Shown: positions 54,529 through 62,321 of the stretch, piece after piece
Layout of the letters: each line of letters opens with the position of its first letter
How positions within the stretch are numbered: position 1 is the stretch's first letter
NCBI RefSeq assembly: GCF_000260115.1
Contig: NZ_JH651379.1
Coordinates: 2,893,466 to 2,957,465, forward strand
Direction: 5' to 3'
Length of the DNA stretch: 64,000 nt
Source of the DNA: Galbibacter orientalis DSM 19592
Lineage (GTDB): Bacteria > Bacteroidota > Bacteroidia > Flavobacteriales > Flavobacteriaceae
Notes under the pieces: model-generated
The model's input: only the letters and a program-made list of their open reading frames with translations
What the model was told of the DNA's origin: nothing
Databases searched by the model: none
Program-made: the position numbers and the translations under genes

Positions 54529-54560
54529 AAATCGGAAAATGCAGCCACATTTCCCGATTT
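54529..54560 (+). promoter_or_regulatory. Hairpin between fecR-type and susC-type genes
   Basis: AAATCGGAAAATG and CATTTCCCGATTT form arms with one bulge around a CAGCCA loop. It ends 47 bp before the likely susC ATG (54608). It may be an attenuator or mRNA stabilising structure between the regulator and the receptor; a terminator is possible but there is no T-run. Confidence 0.55.
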
Positions 54561-54607
54561 AGAGAGTGATTAAATTATTTAACCACATTTTTAAGAAAAG
54601 CAAAAAT

Positions 54608-57600
54608 ATGAAAAATCTAACTAGGATTAGGAAAAACATTCCTATTCACCAAAGTCATGTTTTAAAAATGAAATTGTCTGTTGTACTATTTTTTTTCATG
54701 ATAATTCAAGTAAACGCCAATTTAACTTACGGACAAAAAGATAAAGTATCCGTTAACCTCCAAAATGTAAATTTAGATAGAGTACTAACAGCTATTGAGT
54801 CGCAAACAGATTATCGATTTATTTATAAAGACGATGAAATAGATTACAAAAAGAGTGTTTCAATCAAGGTAGAGAAATCGCCAATAGAAGAGGTATTACA
54901 AGATTTATTCAGAAATACTTCTATAGACTACCAAGTAGTTGGAACCCAAATTATTTTAAAGCCGAATAAGCATATTAAAACAGAGGTTTTAACGCAAAAA
55001 ACTACTATTGTACAAGTATCTGTAAATGGAAGTGTATTAGATGATAATGGGCAACCCTTACCAGGAGCTAGTATTTTAGAAAAAGGAACAACTAATGGTG
55101 CTACCACAGATTTTAACGGGAATTTTTCTTTAACACTTACTAATTCTGATGCGGTTCTAGTTGTATCTTATATTGGATTTGTAGCTAAAGAAGTAGCAGT
55201 AAATGGGAATGAAAATATAACAGTAACACTTGAAGAAGATTTTGCAAAACTCGATGAGGTAGTAGTAATTGGGTATGGGCAACAATCAAAAGCTAAAGTA
55301 ATAGGTTCTGTAGGTAAAATAGAGGAAGAAGAACTTTCCAAAGTAGCGTCATCATCTGTAGGGCAACAATTAGCGGGGAAAATGTCAGGAGTTGTAGTTA
55401 ATCAATCAAATGGACAACCAGGAGCGGCATCTCAAATTGTTATTAGAGGTACTGGTACGTTAACTGCGGGGACAAATCCATTGATAGTTGTAGATGGATT
55501 TCCATTATCCGAAGGGAGTTCATTAAACTCAATTAATCCAGATGATATTGCAACAGTTAATGTTTTAAAAGATGCGGCATCTGCATCTATTTATGGGTCT
55601 AGAGCAGTAAATGGGGTTATTTTAGTAACTACAAAACAAGGGAGTAAGAATGAAAAAACTACAATTACGTTAGATACTTATGTTGGGATGCAAGAACAAA
55701 GTTCTGGTGTAGAATTGGTGGATGCATACCAATTTGCACAATTTATAACAGAAGCACGAAATTGGGGGTATGTTTCCAAAGATCCAGCAAACCGTAGCGC
55801 AACAGATCCTAATTCTGTTCGAGTTACTAAAACTATAAACGGTCAAGGGATAGACGGACGAGAATTGTATTTAGATTTTCTGCAACCCTACCTAGATGGA
55901 AAACCAGGTCTTACAAATACAGATTGGATGGATGTTGCCTTTAGAGCTGCAGCAATGTATAATTATAACCTTTCAGCCTCAGGAGGTAATGAAAAAACAA
56001 AATTCTATACTTCTTTAGGTTATTTTAATCAGGAGGGAATTGTTATAGGAAGCGATTTAAAAAGATATTCTGCTAACATAAATTTAAATTCGAAATTAAC
56101 AGATAAGATAAATATAGGTGTAAGTGTAAAACCTTCATTTACAGATCAAAATGCATTAGATCAAGGTAGTAGAAGTTCAGGAGCTATCGCCTTAGTTCCT
56201 TTAAATTTTTCTTATTACAGTCCATATACAGACAATGGAGATATTAATATAAGTGAGCAAATAATAAATGAGCAACGAGAAATTGAAGGAGTACGTATTA
56301 ATGGTACCCCTGTTGAAAATTTATTAGCAACCTCAACAATGGTGAAAGATAATAGGCAACAATTTAGAGTATTTGGAAACGTATTTGCCGATTTTGAAAT
56401 CGTTAAAAATTTAAAATATAAAATTTCATTAGGCGGAGATTATGAAAACTACACTCGCAATTTTTATTATCCATCCTCGGTTGGTTCATATAGAACGCCA
56501 GCTCCTCGTTCTGATGCCGAAGCTACTCAGGATAAACAAACTAGATATAATTATTTAATAGAGAACACATTGAATTATGATTTTTCTTTAGCTAAACATA
56601 ATTTTGATTTATTAGCAGGTTATACATTTCAAAAGGAAAACATAGATTTTTCAAGTACTGTAGGTACTGGATTTGCCGATGATAATATTAAAAATATAGC
56701 AGGAGCAAGTTCTCATACTACAAATTATAATTTAGCAATATGGGCTTTAGAGTCATATTTTACAAGGTTGCAATACGACTATGATGCAAAATATCTTTTT
56801 AGCGCAGCTATAAGAAAAGACGGTTCCTCAAGATTTGGTAGTAATAATAGATGGGGATATTTTCCTTCTGTATCTGGAGGATGGGTTTTCACTAGAGAAT
56901 CGTTTATGCCTTTAGAAGATATACTAACCTTTGGTAAAATATCTGCAAGTTGGGGACAAACAGGGAATAATCAAATAGGGAATTATGGATCGTACGCATT
57001 GGTTACAGATTCTAACTATGTTAACGGGAATTCTCTAGCAGCTGGTTATATAACTACATCTGCTCCAAATCCTAATTTAGGATGGGAAGTAGCATCAGCA
57101 ATGAATATTGGACTAGATCTTAGCTTTTTTCATAAGTTAAACTTCAGCATGGCTTATTATAAAACTAATACCAAAGACTTATTATTAAATGTTCCTGTTC
57201 CTCAGCAAACTGGGTATGAGAATGTGTTAGCCAATATAGGGGAAATGGAAAATAAGGGTTTAGAATTTGAATTGAGCGGAAGAAATTTCATGCTAGGAAA
57301 TGTAGGACTTGGCTTTAATGCTAATTTAACGTCATATCAGAATAAAGTATTGGCTTTGGGACCTGGACAAGAAGAGATTGCAACAGGAAGAGATCAACTT
57401 TTTGTTACTAAAGTTGGAGGTTCTATTGCTGAAATATATGGATATGAAGTAGATGGAGTTTTTAAAACTCAACAAGAAATAGATAATACCCCACATTTAT
57501 CGGGAACACTTACAGGAGATTTCAAAGTGAAAGATATTAATGGAGATGGTAAGATTAATGATGATGATAAGGTGTCTAAAGGAACATATACACCAGATTT

Positions 57601-58111
57601 TACCTATGGTTTTGGAGGAAGTGTAGCTTACAAAGGTTTTAACTTTAGTTTTAATTTTAATGGAGTTTCAGGACGTACTTTAATGGATGGAGATATGGCT
57701 TCTTTAACGGAAGCTGGAGAAGGCTTTTCTGTACCTACAACGTATTATTTTGAAAATCGATACCATCCAGTAAACAATCCAGATGGATTTTTAGGGCAAC
57801 CTAATTTTGGAAACTTTTCAAATTCTAGAAAAATTTTACGTAGCTCGGTAGTTGTAGAGGAAAATAATGGAGATTATATCAGACTTCGAGATATCAGAAT
57901 AGCATACGATTTTAGTAAATCAATATTAGAAAGGTTACGTTTATCAAAACTTCAGTTATACGTATCTGGAAATAATGTATTTACAAAGACAGATTATAGA
58001 GGATGGAATCCAGATGGAACATCGTCCAATATTCTTACTTCAGGATATAATGATGGATCTAATTATCCATTAGCAAAAACCTATTTAGTAGGATTAAGAA
58101 TAGCATATTAA
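54608..58111 (+). CDS. SusC/RagA-type TonB-dependent outer-membrane receptor with STN domain
   Basis: A ~1167-residue outer-membrane transporter. Signal segment MKLSVVLFFFMIIQVNANLT. STN/secretin-TonB short N-terminal domain (~50-115: KVSVNLQNVNLDRVLTAIES). Carboxypeptidase-regulatory-like domain (~130-215: VLDDNGQPLPGASILEKGTT). TonB-dependent plug with DEVVVIGYGQQSKAKVIGSV, ADAxxIYGSRA-like ASASIYGSRAVNGVILVTT. A barrel of about 22 strands follows. The frame starts at 54566, but the ATG at 54608 (MKNLTRIRK) fits better. The STN domain is the hallmark of receptors that signal to FecR. It imports a large substrate with the SusD partner encoded next. Confidence 0.95.
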   Translation: MKNLTRIRKNIPIHQSHVLKMKLSVVLFFFMIIQVNANLTYGQKDKVSVNLQNVNLDRVLTAIESQTDYRFIYKDDEIDYKKSVSIKVEKSPIEEVLQDLFRNTSIDYQVVGTQIILKPNKHIKTEVLTQKTTIVQVSVNGSVLDDNGQPLPGASILEKGTTNGATTDFNGNFSLTLTNSDAVLVVSYIGFVAKEVAVNGNENITVTLEEDFAKLDEVVVIGYGQQSKAKVIGSVGKIEEEELSKVASSSVGQQLAGKMSGVVVNQSNGQPGAASQIVIRGTGTLTAGTNPLIVVDGFPLSEGSSLNSINPDDIATVNVLKDAASASIYGSRAVNGVILVTTKQGSKNEKTTITLDTYVGMQEQSSGVELVDAYQFAQFITEARNWGYVSKDPANRSATDPNSVRVTKTINGQGIDGRELYLDFLQPYLDGKPGLTNTDWMDVAFRAAAMYNYNLSASGGNEKTKFYTSLGYFNQEGIVIGSDLKRYSANINLNSKLTDKINIGVSVKPSFTDQNALDQGSRSSGAIALVPLNFSYYSPYTDNGDINISEQIINEQREIEGVRINGTPVENLLATSTMVKDNRQQFRVFGNVFADFEIVKNLKYKISLGGDYENYTRNFYYPSSVGSYRTPAPRSDAEATQDKQTRYNYLIENTLNYDFSLAKHNFDLLAGYTFQKENIDFSSTVGTGFADDNIKNIAGASSHTTNYNLAIWALESYFTRLQYDYDAKYLFSAAIRKDGSSRFGSNNRWGYFPSVSGGWVFTRESFMPLEDILTFGKISASWGQTGNNQIGNYGSYALVTDSNYVNGNSLAAGYITTSAPNPNLGWEVASAMNIGLDLSFFHKLNFSMAYYKTNTKDLLLNVPVPQQTGYENVLANIGEMENKGLEFELSGRNFMLGNVGLGFNANLTSYQNKVLALGPGQEEIATGRDQLFVTKVGGSIAEIYGYEVDGVFKTQQEIDNTPHLSGTLTGDFKVKDINGDGKINDDDKVSKGTYTPDFTYGFGGSVAYKGFNFSFNFNGVSGRTLMDGDMASLTEAGEGFSVPTTYYFENRYHPVNNPDGFLGQPNFGNFSNSRKILRSSVVVEENNGDYIRLRDIRIAYDFSKSILERLRLSKLQLYVSGNNVFTKTDYRGWNPDGTSSNILTSGYNDGSNYPLAKTYLVGLRIAY

Positions 58112-58135
58112 TCATTAACTGATAAAATACCAGAG

Positions 58136-59521
58136 ATGAGAATATTAAAAATAATATTGATAGGGGGCTTATTCTTTATAGTTTCATGTGAAAAAGAATT
58201 AATCCAAAACCCAAATACAGACAAAGTTGCAAATAACTTTTATACAAATGAAGCAGAACTTGAAGAAGGAGTAAATGCAGTATATGCTACCTTACAGTTT
58301 GGCGGAAATTATGACATTGCAATTCCAGCATTAGGAGAAATACCTGGAGAAGATGCTTATGATGAAACTCCTGCAAATGATGGAGGAGTGTATGGAGAAA
58401 TAGACCAATATAATGTAATTCCTCAAAATGGACTCATTGAAAATGTTTGGAGAGATGCTTATAAAGGGATACAACGTGCAAATATAGTTTTAAATAGAAT
58501 TGAAGATATAGCGTATGATAATGCAACCACTAAAAAAGCAAGAATAGGTGAAATGTTATTTATTAGATCTTTATACTATTTTAATTTGGTGAGAATATTT
58601 GGAGATGTACCATTAGTTGTGGAGGAAATAATAAATCCTCAGGATAATTTTGGGCAGACTAGAACCCCAAAAGAAGATGTCTATAATCAAATTATAACAG
58701 ATTTAACTCTCGCTGTAGACTTGTTACCAAATAGAAATGAGGACAACAAAATGAGAGTTGTAAAAACTGCAGCATATACACTTTTAGGAAAAGTATATTT
58801 AACTCTAGGAGATTATCCAAACGCTTATGACAATTTAATTGAAGTTGTAAAATCAAAAAGTCATAAACTTATACCTATAGAAGAAGTTTTTTCAACTGAA
58901 AATGAATTGAACGAAGAAATCATTTTTGCAGTACAATTTGCTTCTGGGATTAATGCAAATAGTGAAGGAACAGATGCTTATAGAATGTTTAATCCAACAG
59001 GAAGAGTAGAAGGGAATATGACAGGAACTAAAGGACATGGAGTATTAAAACCTGATTTTTATGATTTGTATGAGGAAGATGATCTACGAAAAGGAGTGTA
59101 TGTAGATGTTTTAGAATCTGGAATTGCTTATAGCAAAAAACTAGCAATCCCATCTACCGTAATTGGAGATTCGGAAAGTGACTGGGTGGTTTTGAGATAT
59201 GCAGAAGTACTTTTAATGTTAGCTGAGATTGAGAACCAAAGAGGTAATATAGACATTGCAATTGGATATTTAAATGAAATTCGAGAGCGTGTAAATCTAG
59301 GACTTTATGAAGGTTTAGAGGATAAAAATTCAGTATTTAACGAGATAGATTTACAACGTAGATTAGAATTAGTATGGGAAGGACACAGATGGTTTGATAT
59401 TTTACGACAAAATAGAGCAGGAGAAGTATTAGGAGTTTCAGATTCAAATCGTTTGCTAATGCCTATCCCTGCTAAACAAATAGCTACAGATAGTGCTTTA
59501 GAGCAAAATCCAGGATATTAA
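58136..59521 (+). CDS. SusD/RagB-type substrate-binding lipoprotein
   Basis: A 461-residue lipoprotein (MRILKIILIGGLFFIVSCEK; lipidated Cys 18). SusD-like N-domain with DKVANNFYTNEAELEEGVNA and a TPR-like helical body (WRDAYKGIQRANIVLNRIED; EMLFIRSLYYFNLVRIFGDV; VKTAAYTLLGKVYLTLGDYP). The C-terminal RagB domain ends RRLELVWEGHRWFDILRQNR, then LLMPIPAKQIATDSALEQNP. It is the surface lid of the neighbouring SusC channel, 24 bp downstream. The substrate is not predictable from these domains alone; the following double GDPD suggests glycerophosphodiesters or teichoic-acid-like polymers. Confidence 0.95.
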   Translation: MRILKIILIGGLFFIVSCEKELIQNPNTDKVANNFYTNEAELEEGVNAVYATLQFGGNYDIAIPALGEIPGEDAYDETPANDGGVYGEIDQYNVIPQNGLIENVWRDAYKGIQRANIVLNRIEDIAYDNATTKKARIGEMLFIRSLYYFNLVRIFGDVPLVVEEIINPQDNFGQTRTPKEDVYNQIITDLTLAVDLLPNRNEDNKMRVVKTAAYTLLGKVYLTLGDYPNAYDNLIEVVKSKSHKLIPIEEVFSTENELNEEIIFAVQFASGINANSEGTDAYRMFNPTGRVEGNMTGTKGHGVLKPDFYDLYEEDDLRKGVYVDVLESGIAYSKKLAIPSTVIGDSESDWVVLRYAEVLLMLAEIENQRGNIDIAIGYLNEIRERVNLGLYEGLEDKNSVFNEIDLQRRLELVWEGHRWFDILRQNRAGEVLGVSDSNRLLMPIPAKQIATDSALEQNPGY

Positions 59522-59529
59522 TCCTATAT

Positions 59530-59649
59530 AGAGGTCTAAAAAGTATTTAAACTCGATATGTTATCCTAAGCTTGTTAAAGGATTTTTCAAATGTTTGGAG
59601 CTTAAAAAATTGATGAGATTGAAAGCTATAAATTACTTTTTAGACCTCT
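59530..59649. mobile_element. GTCTAAAAAGTA-ended MITE, copy 2
   Basis: AGAGGTCTAAAAAGTATTTA and AAATTACTTTTTAGACCTCT bound 120 bp. The inside contains TGTTATCCTAAGCTTGTTAA, very like the inside of copy 3 (TGTTATCCAGCTTGTCAAAG). It lies between the SusD and GDPD genes and may act as a transcription break. Confidence 0.7.
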
Positions 59650-59707
59650 TAAACTATATGTTAATCAAAAATATTACATCAGACCAATTAAAAACAATAA
59701 AAAAAAG

Positions 59708-61507
59708 ATGAATCAAACACATAAAATAATAGTCTCTTTATGTTGCTTTTTACTTTTTTCAATAAATATTTCATCTCAGAATTCAAGAGGTTACTTTCAG
59801 TCGTATCAAGATATTATTGAGATGATAGATAACCCAAGTGATGATCACGTAATGGTGGTAGCGCATAGAGGGGATTGGCGAAATGCACCAGAAAACTCCA
59901 TAAAAGCCGTTCTAAACTGTATTGAAATGGGAGTTGAGATTGTTGAAATAGATATTCGAATAACAAAAGATAATCAATTGGTTGTTATTCACGATTTAAC
60001 GTTAGATCGTACCACAACAGGAACTGGAAAGGTTAAAGACAAAACGCTTGAGGAGATTAAGGAGTTGTCTTTAAAAAATGGAGCCAATGGAATAACTGCT
60101 CATAAAGTGCCAACGCTTAAAGAAATGATGCTTGCTGTTAAAGACAAATCTATTTTACTAAACTTAGATAAAGCATGGGAATATTTACCTCAAACAGTTT
60201 CAATTTTAAAGGAAACAGGAACTTTAAAACAATGTATTTTTAAAGGAAATGACCCCTATGAGGTAATGATAAAAAAACATGGCAATTTGCTAAAGCAAGT
60301 TAATTATATGCCAATGGTTTGGCCAGCAGATTATAATATTTATAAAGCAGAAGATGAACTGATTAAAGATCCTGTAAAATACACAAACGATTATATTGAG
60401 CAGTTAAATCCTTTAGCTTTTGAAGTTATTTACAGTGATGAGGAATCCTCTATTTTTGATGCAATTTCTAAAATAAAAGAGCATAAAATATCCGTTTGGG
60501 TAAATACTTTATGGGGTAAGTTATGCGCATTTCATCAGGATGATGTTGCAGTTGAGAATCCAGATAAGCATTATGGTTGGGTAATAGATCATGGGGCAAA
60601 TATTATTCAAACGGATCGTCCTCAATTTTTAATTAATTATTTGAAATCTAAAAATTTAAGAAACGCAAATAGTAAATCTAAAATCCCACTTTTAATAGGT
60701 AACCTTGAAGACTCTACTAATAAGGAAATTATGGTTGTAGCGCATCGAGGAGATTGGCGAAATGCTCCAGAAAACTCTTTGCAAGCTATTAAGTCGTGCA
60801 TAGATATGGGGGTAGATATGGTGGAAATAGATGTTCGAGAAACAAAAGATGGTAAGCTTGTACTAATGCATGATGAGATTTTAGATAGAACAACAAATGG
60901 ACAAGGATTGGTTAGTAATTGGACGCTGGATAGCCTAAAAACGCTACATTTATTAGATGGCTTAGGGGTTAAAACGCCAAATAAAATACCAACTTTAGAG
61001 GAAGCTTTACGTCTATGCAAAGGGAAAATATTAGTAAACTTAGATAAAAGCTATAGTATTTTTGACAAATGTTTTGAGATAGCTAAAAAAACAGAGACCT
61101 TAAATCAGATTGTAATTAAAGGGAATAAAACTAAAAAAGAAGTGGAAGCCGAATTTGGGCAGTTTTTAGATGAGGTATATTTTATGCCAATAGTTAAACT
61201 TAATAATCCTAATGCCGAACATATCATTGAAGAATATCTAGAAAGTGAAGTGCCTATAGCATTTGAATTTACGGTGCCACAAGATACAATTAGTCTTATT
61301 AAAAAATTTAAGGATATCAGAGATAAAGGAGCAGGAGTCTGGGTCAATTCATTATGGCCACAACATAATGGAGGTCATGACGATGAGAAAGCCTTACTAA
61401 ATCCAGAAATTTATAATTGGTTTATAGATGCTAATGTAGATATGATACAAACAGATAGACCTGCATTACTTCTTCAATACTTAAGAGCTAGAGGGTTACA
61501 CCAGTAA
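59708..61507 (+). CDS. Secreted protein with two tandem glycerophosphodiesterase (GDPD) domains
   Basis: A 599-residue protein with a signal peptide (KIIVSLCCFLLFSINISSQ). Domain 1 (~48-320): VVAHRGDWRNAPENSIKAVL, VEIVEIDIRITKDNQLVVIH, DLTLDRTTTGTGKV, KSILLNLDKAW, ISVWVNTLWG and IIQTDRP. Domain 2 (~340-599): VVAHRGDWRNAPENSLQAIK, VDMVEIDVRETKDGKLVLMH, DEILDRTTNGQGLV, KILVNLDKSY, VWVNSLWP and MIQTDRP. Each has the HR and HD catalytic residues and the metal-binding E.D pair, so both appear active. GDPDs release glycerol-3-phosphate and an alcohol from glycerophosphodiesters. It is in the locus ECF-FecR-SusC-SusD-GDPD and is likely exported to the periplasm or surface. The DNA of the VVAHRGDWRNAPENS segment is nearly identical in both domains. 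Confidence 0.93.
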   Translation: MNQTHKIIVSLCCFLLFSINISSQNSRGYFQSYQDIIEMIDNPSDDHVMVVAHRGDWRNAPENSIKAVLNCIEMGVEIVEIDIRITKDNQLVVIHDLTLDRTTTGTGKVKDKTLEEIKELSLKNGANGITAHKVPTLKEMMLAVKDKSILLNLDKAWEYLPQTVSILKETGTLKQCIFKGNDPYEVMIKKHGNLLKQVNYMPMVWPADYNIYKAEDELIKDPVKYTNDYIEQLNPLAFEVIYSDEESSIFDAISKIKEHKISVWVNTLWGKLCAFHQDDVAVENPDKHYGWVIDHGANIIQTDRPQFLINYLKSKNLRNANSKSKIPLLIGNLEDSTNKEIMVVAHRGDWRNAPENSLQAIKSCIDMGVDMVEIDVRETKDGKLVLMHDEILDRTTNGQGLVSNWTLDSLKTLHLLDGLGVKTPNKIPTLEEALRLCKGKILVNLDKSYSIFDKCFEIAKKTETLNQIVIKGNKTKKEVEAEFGQFLDEVYFMPIVKLNNPNAEHIIEEYLESEVPIAFEFTVPQDTISLIKKFKDIRDKGAGVWVNSLWPQHNGGHDDEKALLNPEIYNWFIDANVDMIQTDRPALLLQYLRARGLHQ

Positions 61508-61540
61508 TAATATGATTTATTCGATAATCGAAGTTTAAAT

Positions 61541-61636
61541 ACTCGAACACTTGCGTCGAAATATTTTTTAGTATTTCCTTTTAATACTTCGTGCGCTTGA
61601 ATCAAGAGAGTAGATATAATAATATAATAGTGATAA
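61541..61636 (+). repeat. Intergenic hairpin repeat, copy 7 (partial, divergent)
   Basis: Contains CTTGCGTCGAAATATTTTTT and TTCGTGCGCTTGAATCAAGA plus ATAATATAATAGTGATAAAC. The front part is missing. It shares the CGTGCGCTTGAATCAAGA...AATATAATAGTGATAAA block with copy 6. Confidence 0.6.
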
Positions 61637-61691
61637 ACTCTAAGAGACTGTCTAAAAAGTAATTCATAGTTGTTATCCAGCTTGTCAAAGG

Positions 61692-61760
61692 AGCTTGTGA
61701 ACTGAGTTTGTCGAACTGAGCTTGTTGAACTGAGCTTGTCGAACTGAGCTTGTCGAAGTT
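61692..61760. repeat. 14-bp tandem repeat GAACTGAGCTTGTC
   Basis: Four or so copies of GAACTGAG(C/T)TTGT(C/T) run in tandem at about 61697-61757. The same phrase TTGTCGAAG/TTACCGAAG occurs in the hairpin repeats. It lies in the interior of the MITE. Confidence 0.7.
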
Positions 61761-61811
61761 TCACAACTAACACTCAAAAAAATCCTTCAACAAGCTCCTT
61801 TAGATTTTAGT

Positions 61812-62034
61812 TTATTGTTGTCCGATAAAAGCAGACCGCGTTTATTCCATTCCACATATATCAAGGGTTAATAGAGGTTTTTAAAATAGCCCCCTTGCTA
61901 TTAATAAAAATGAATAAAAAGAGGAGTTTAGTAATGTTATTTCTTTAAACTACTCATTTTATAATAGTTAATATTTAGTCTTTGTTCTTTTCTCTTACAG
62001 CGAAGCGGTCTTGTATTTTTACTCGGACATTAAT
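61812..62034 (-). mobile_element. TGTCCGA-ended MITE-like element, copy 2 (inverted)
   Basis: This is the reverse complement of the element at 33475: ends TTATTGTTGTCCGATAAAA and TTTTTACTCGGACATTAAT, and shared blocks (in this orientation) ATATATCAAGGGTTAATAG, TTTTAAAATAGCCCCCTTGC, TTTAAACTACTCATTTTATA and CTTACAGCGAAGCGGTCTTG. It is inserted in the spacer MITE. Confidence 0.75.
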
Positions 62035-62061
62035 GATTTCAGTTATTTTTTAGACAGCCTC

Positions 62062-62321
62062 TTTTTTGTTATCAATTAATTATATAAAAGTTGTTTTTTC
62101 GCTTAACTACTTCTGTTAAACTATTAACAGCTATTATTATCTTACAAACTGCTAATTTTTGGATTTTTGATTATAAATATATAATTGTAAAGTAAAATAT
62201 TGTATTTAGCTGATAATTAATTATTTGTAGTTTGTGTTTTTGATTTTCTACTACTTTGAATGTTACATTTCTATCGTTTTCGTTTTAGGTATTTTCCATA
62301 AAAATAAGTACATTAGTCACC
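62062..62321. promoter_or_regulatory. AT-rich leader and promoter region of acs
   Basis: Very AT-rich sequence without genes. The phrase TTTGTAGTTTGTGTTTTTGA with CTACTACTTTGAATG ~20-30 bp later resembles the Bacteroidota -33 TTTG and -7 TAnnTTTG pair and could be the promoter. The evidence is weak. Confidence 0.35.

Larger units (their letters stand above)
61644..62061. mobile_element. MITE copy 3 (GTCTAAAAAGTAA ends) with a nested second element
   Basis: GAGACTGTCTAAAAAGTAAT at 61644 and AGTTATTTTTTAGACAGCCT (to 62060) plus CTT are inverted ends with 2 mismatches. Within it lie a short tandem repeat (61695-61757) and a complete TGTCCGA element (61812-62034). Removal of the nested element leaves ~195 bp. 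The order of insertion is clear: GTCTAAAAAG element first, TGTCCGA element second. Confidence 0.65.

Noticed and set aside
61474-61773. 99-codon - strand frame over the GDPD end and repeats
   Set aside because: It is made of the 14-bp tandem repeat and MITE sequence; no family features.
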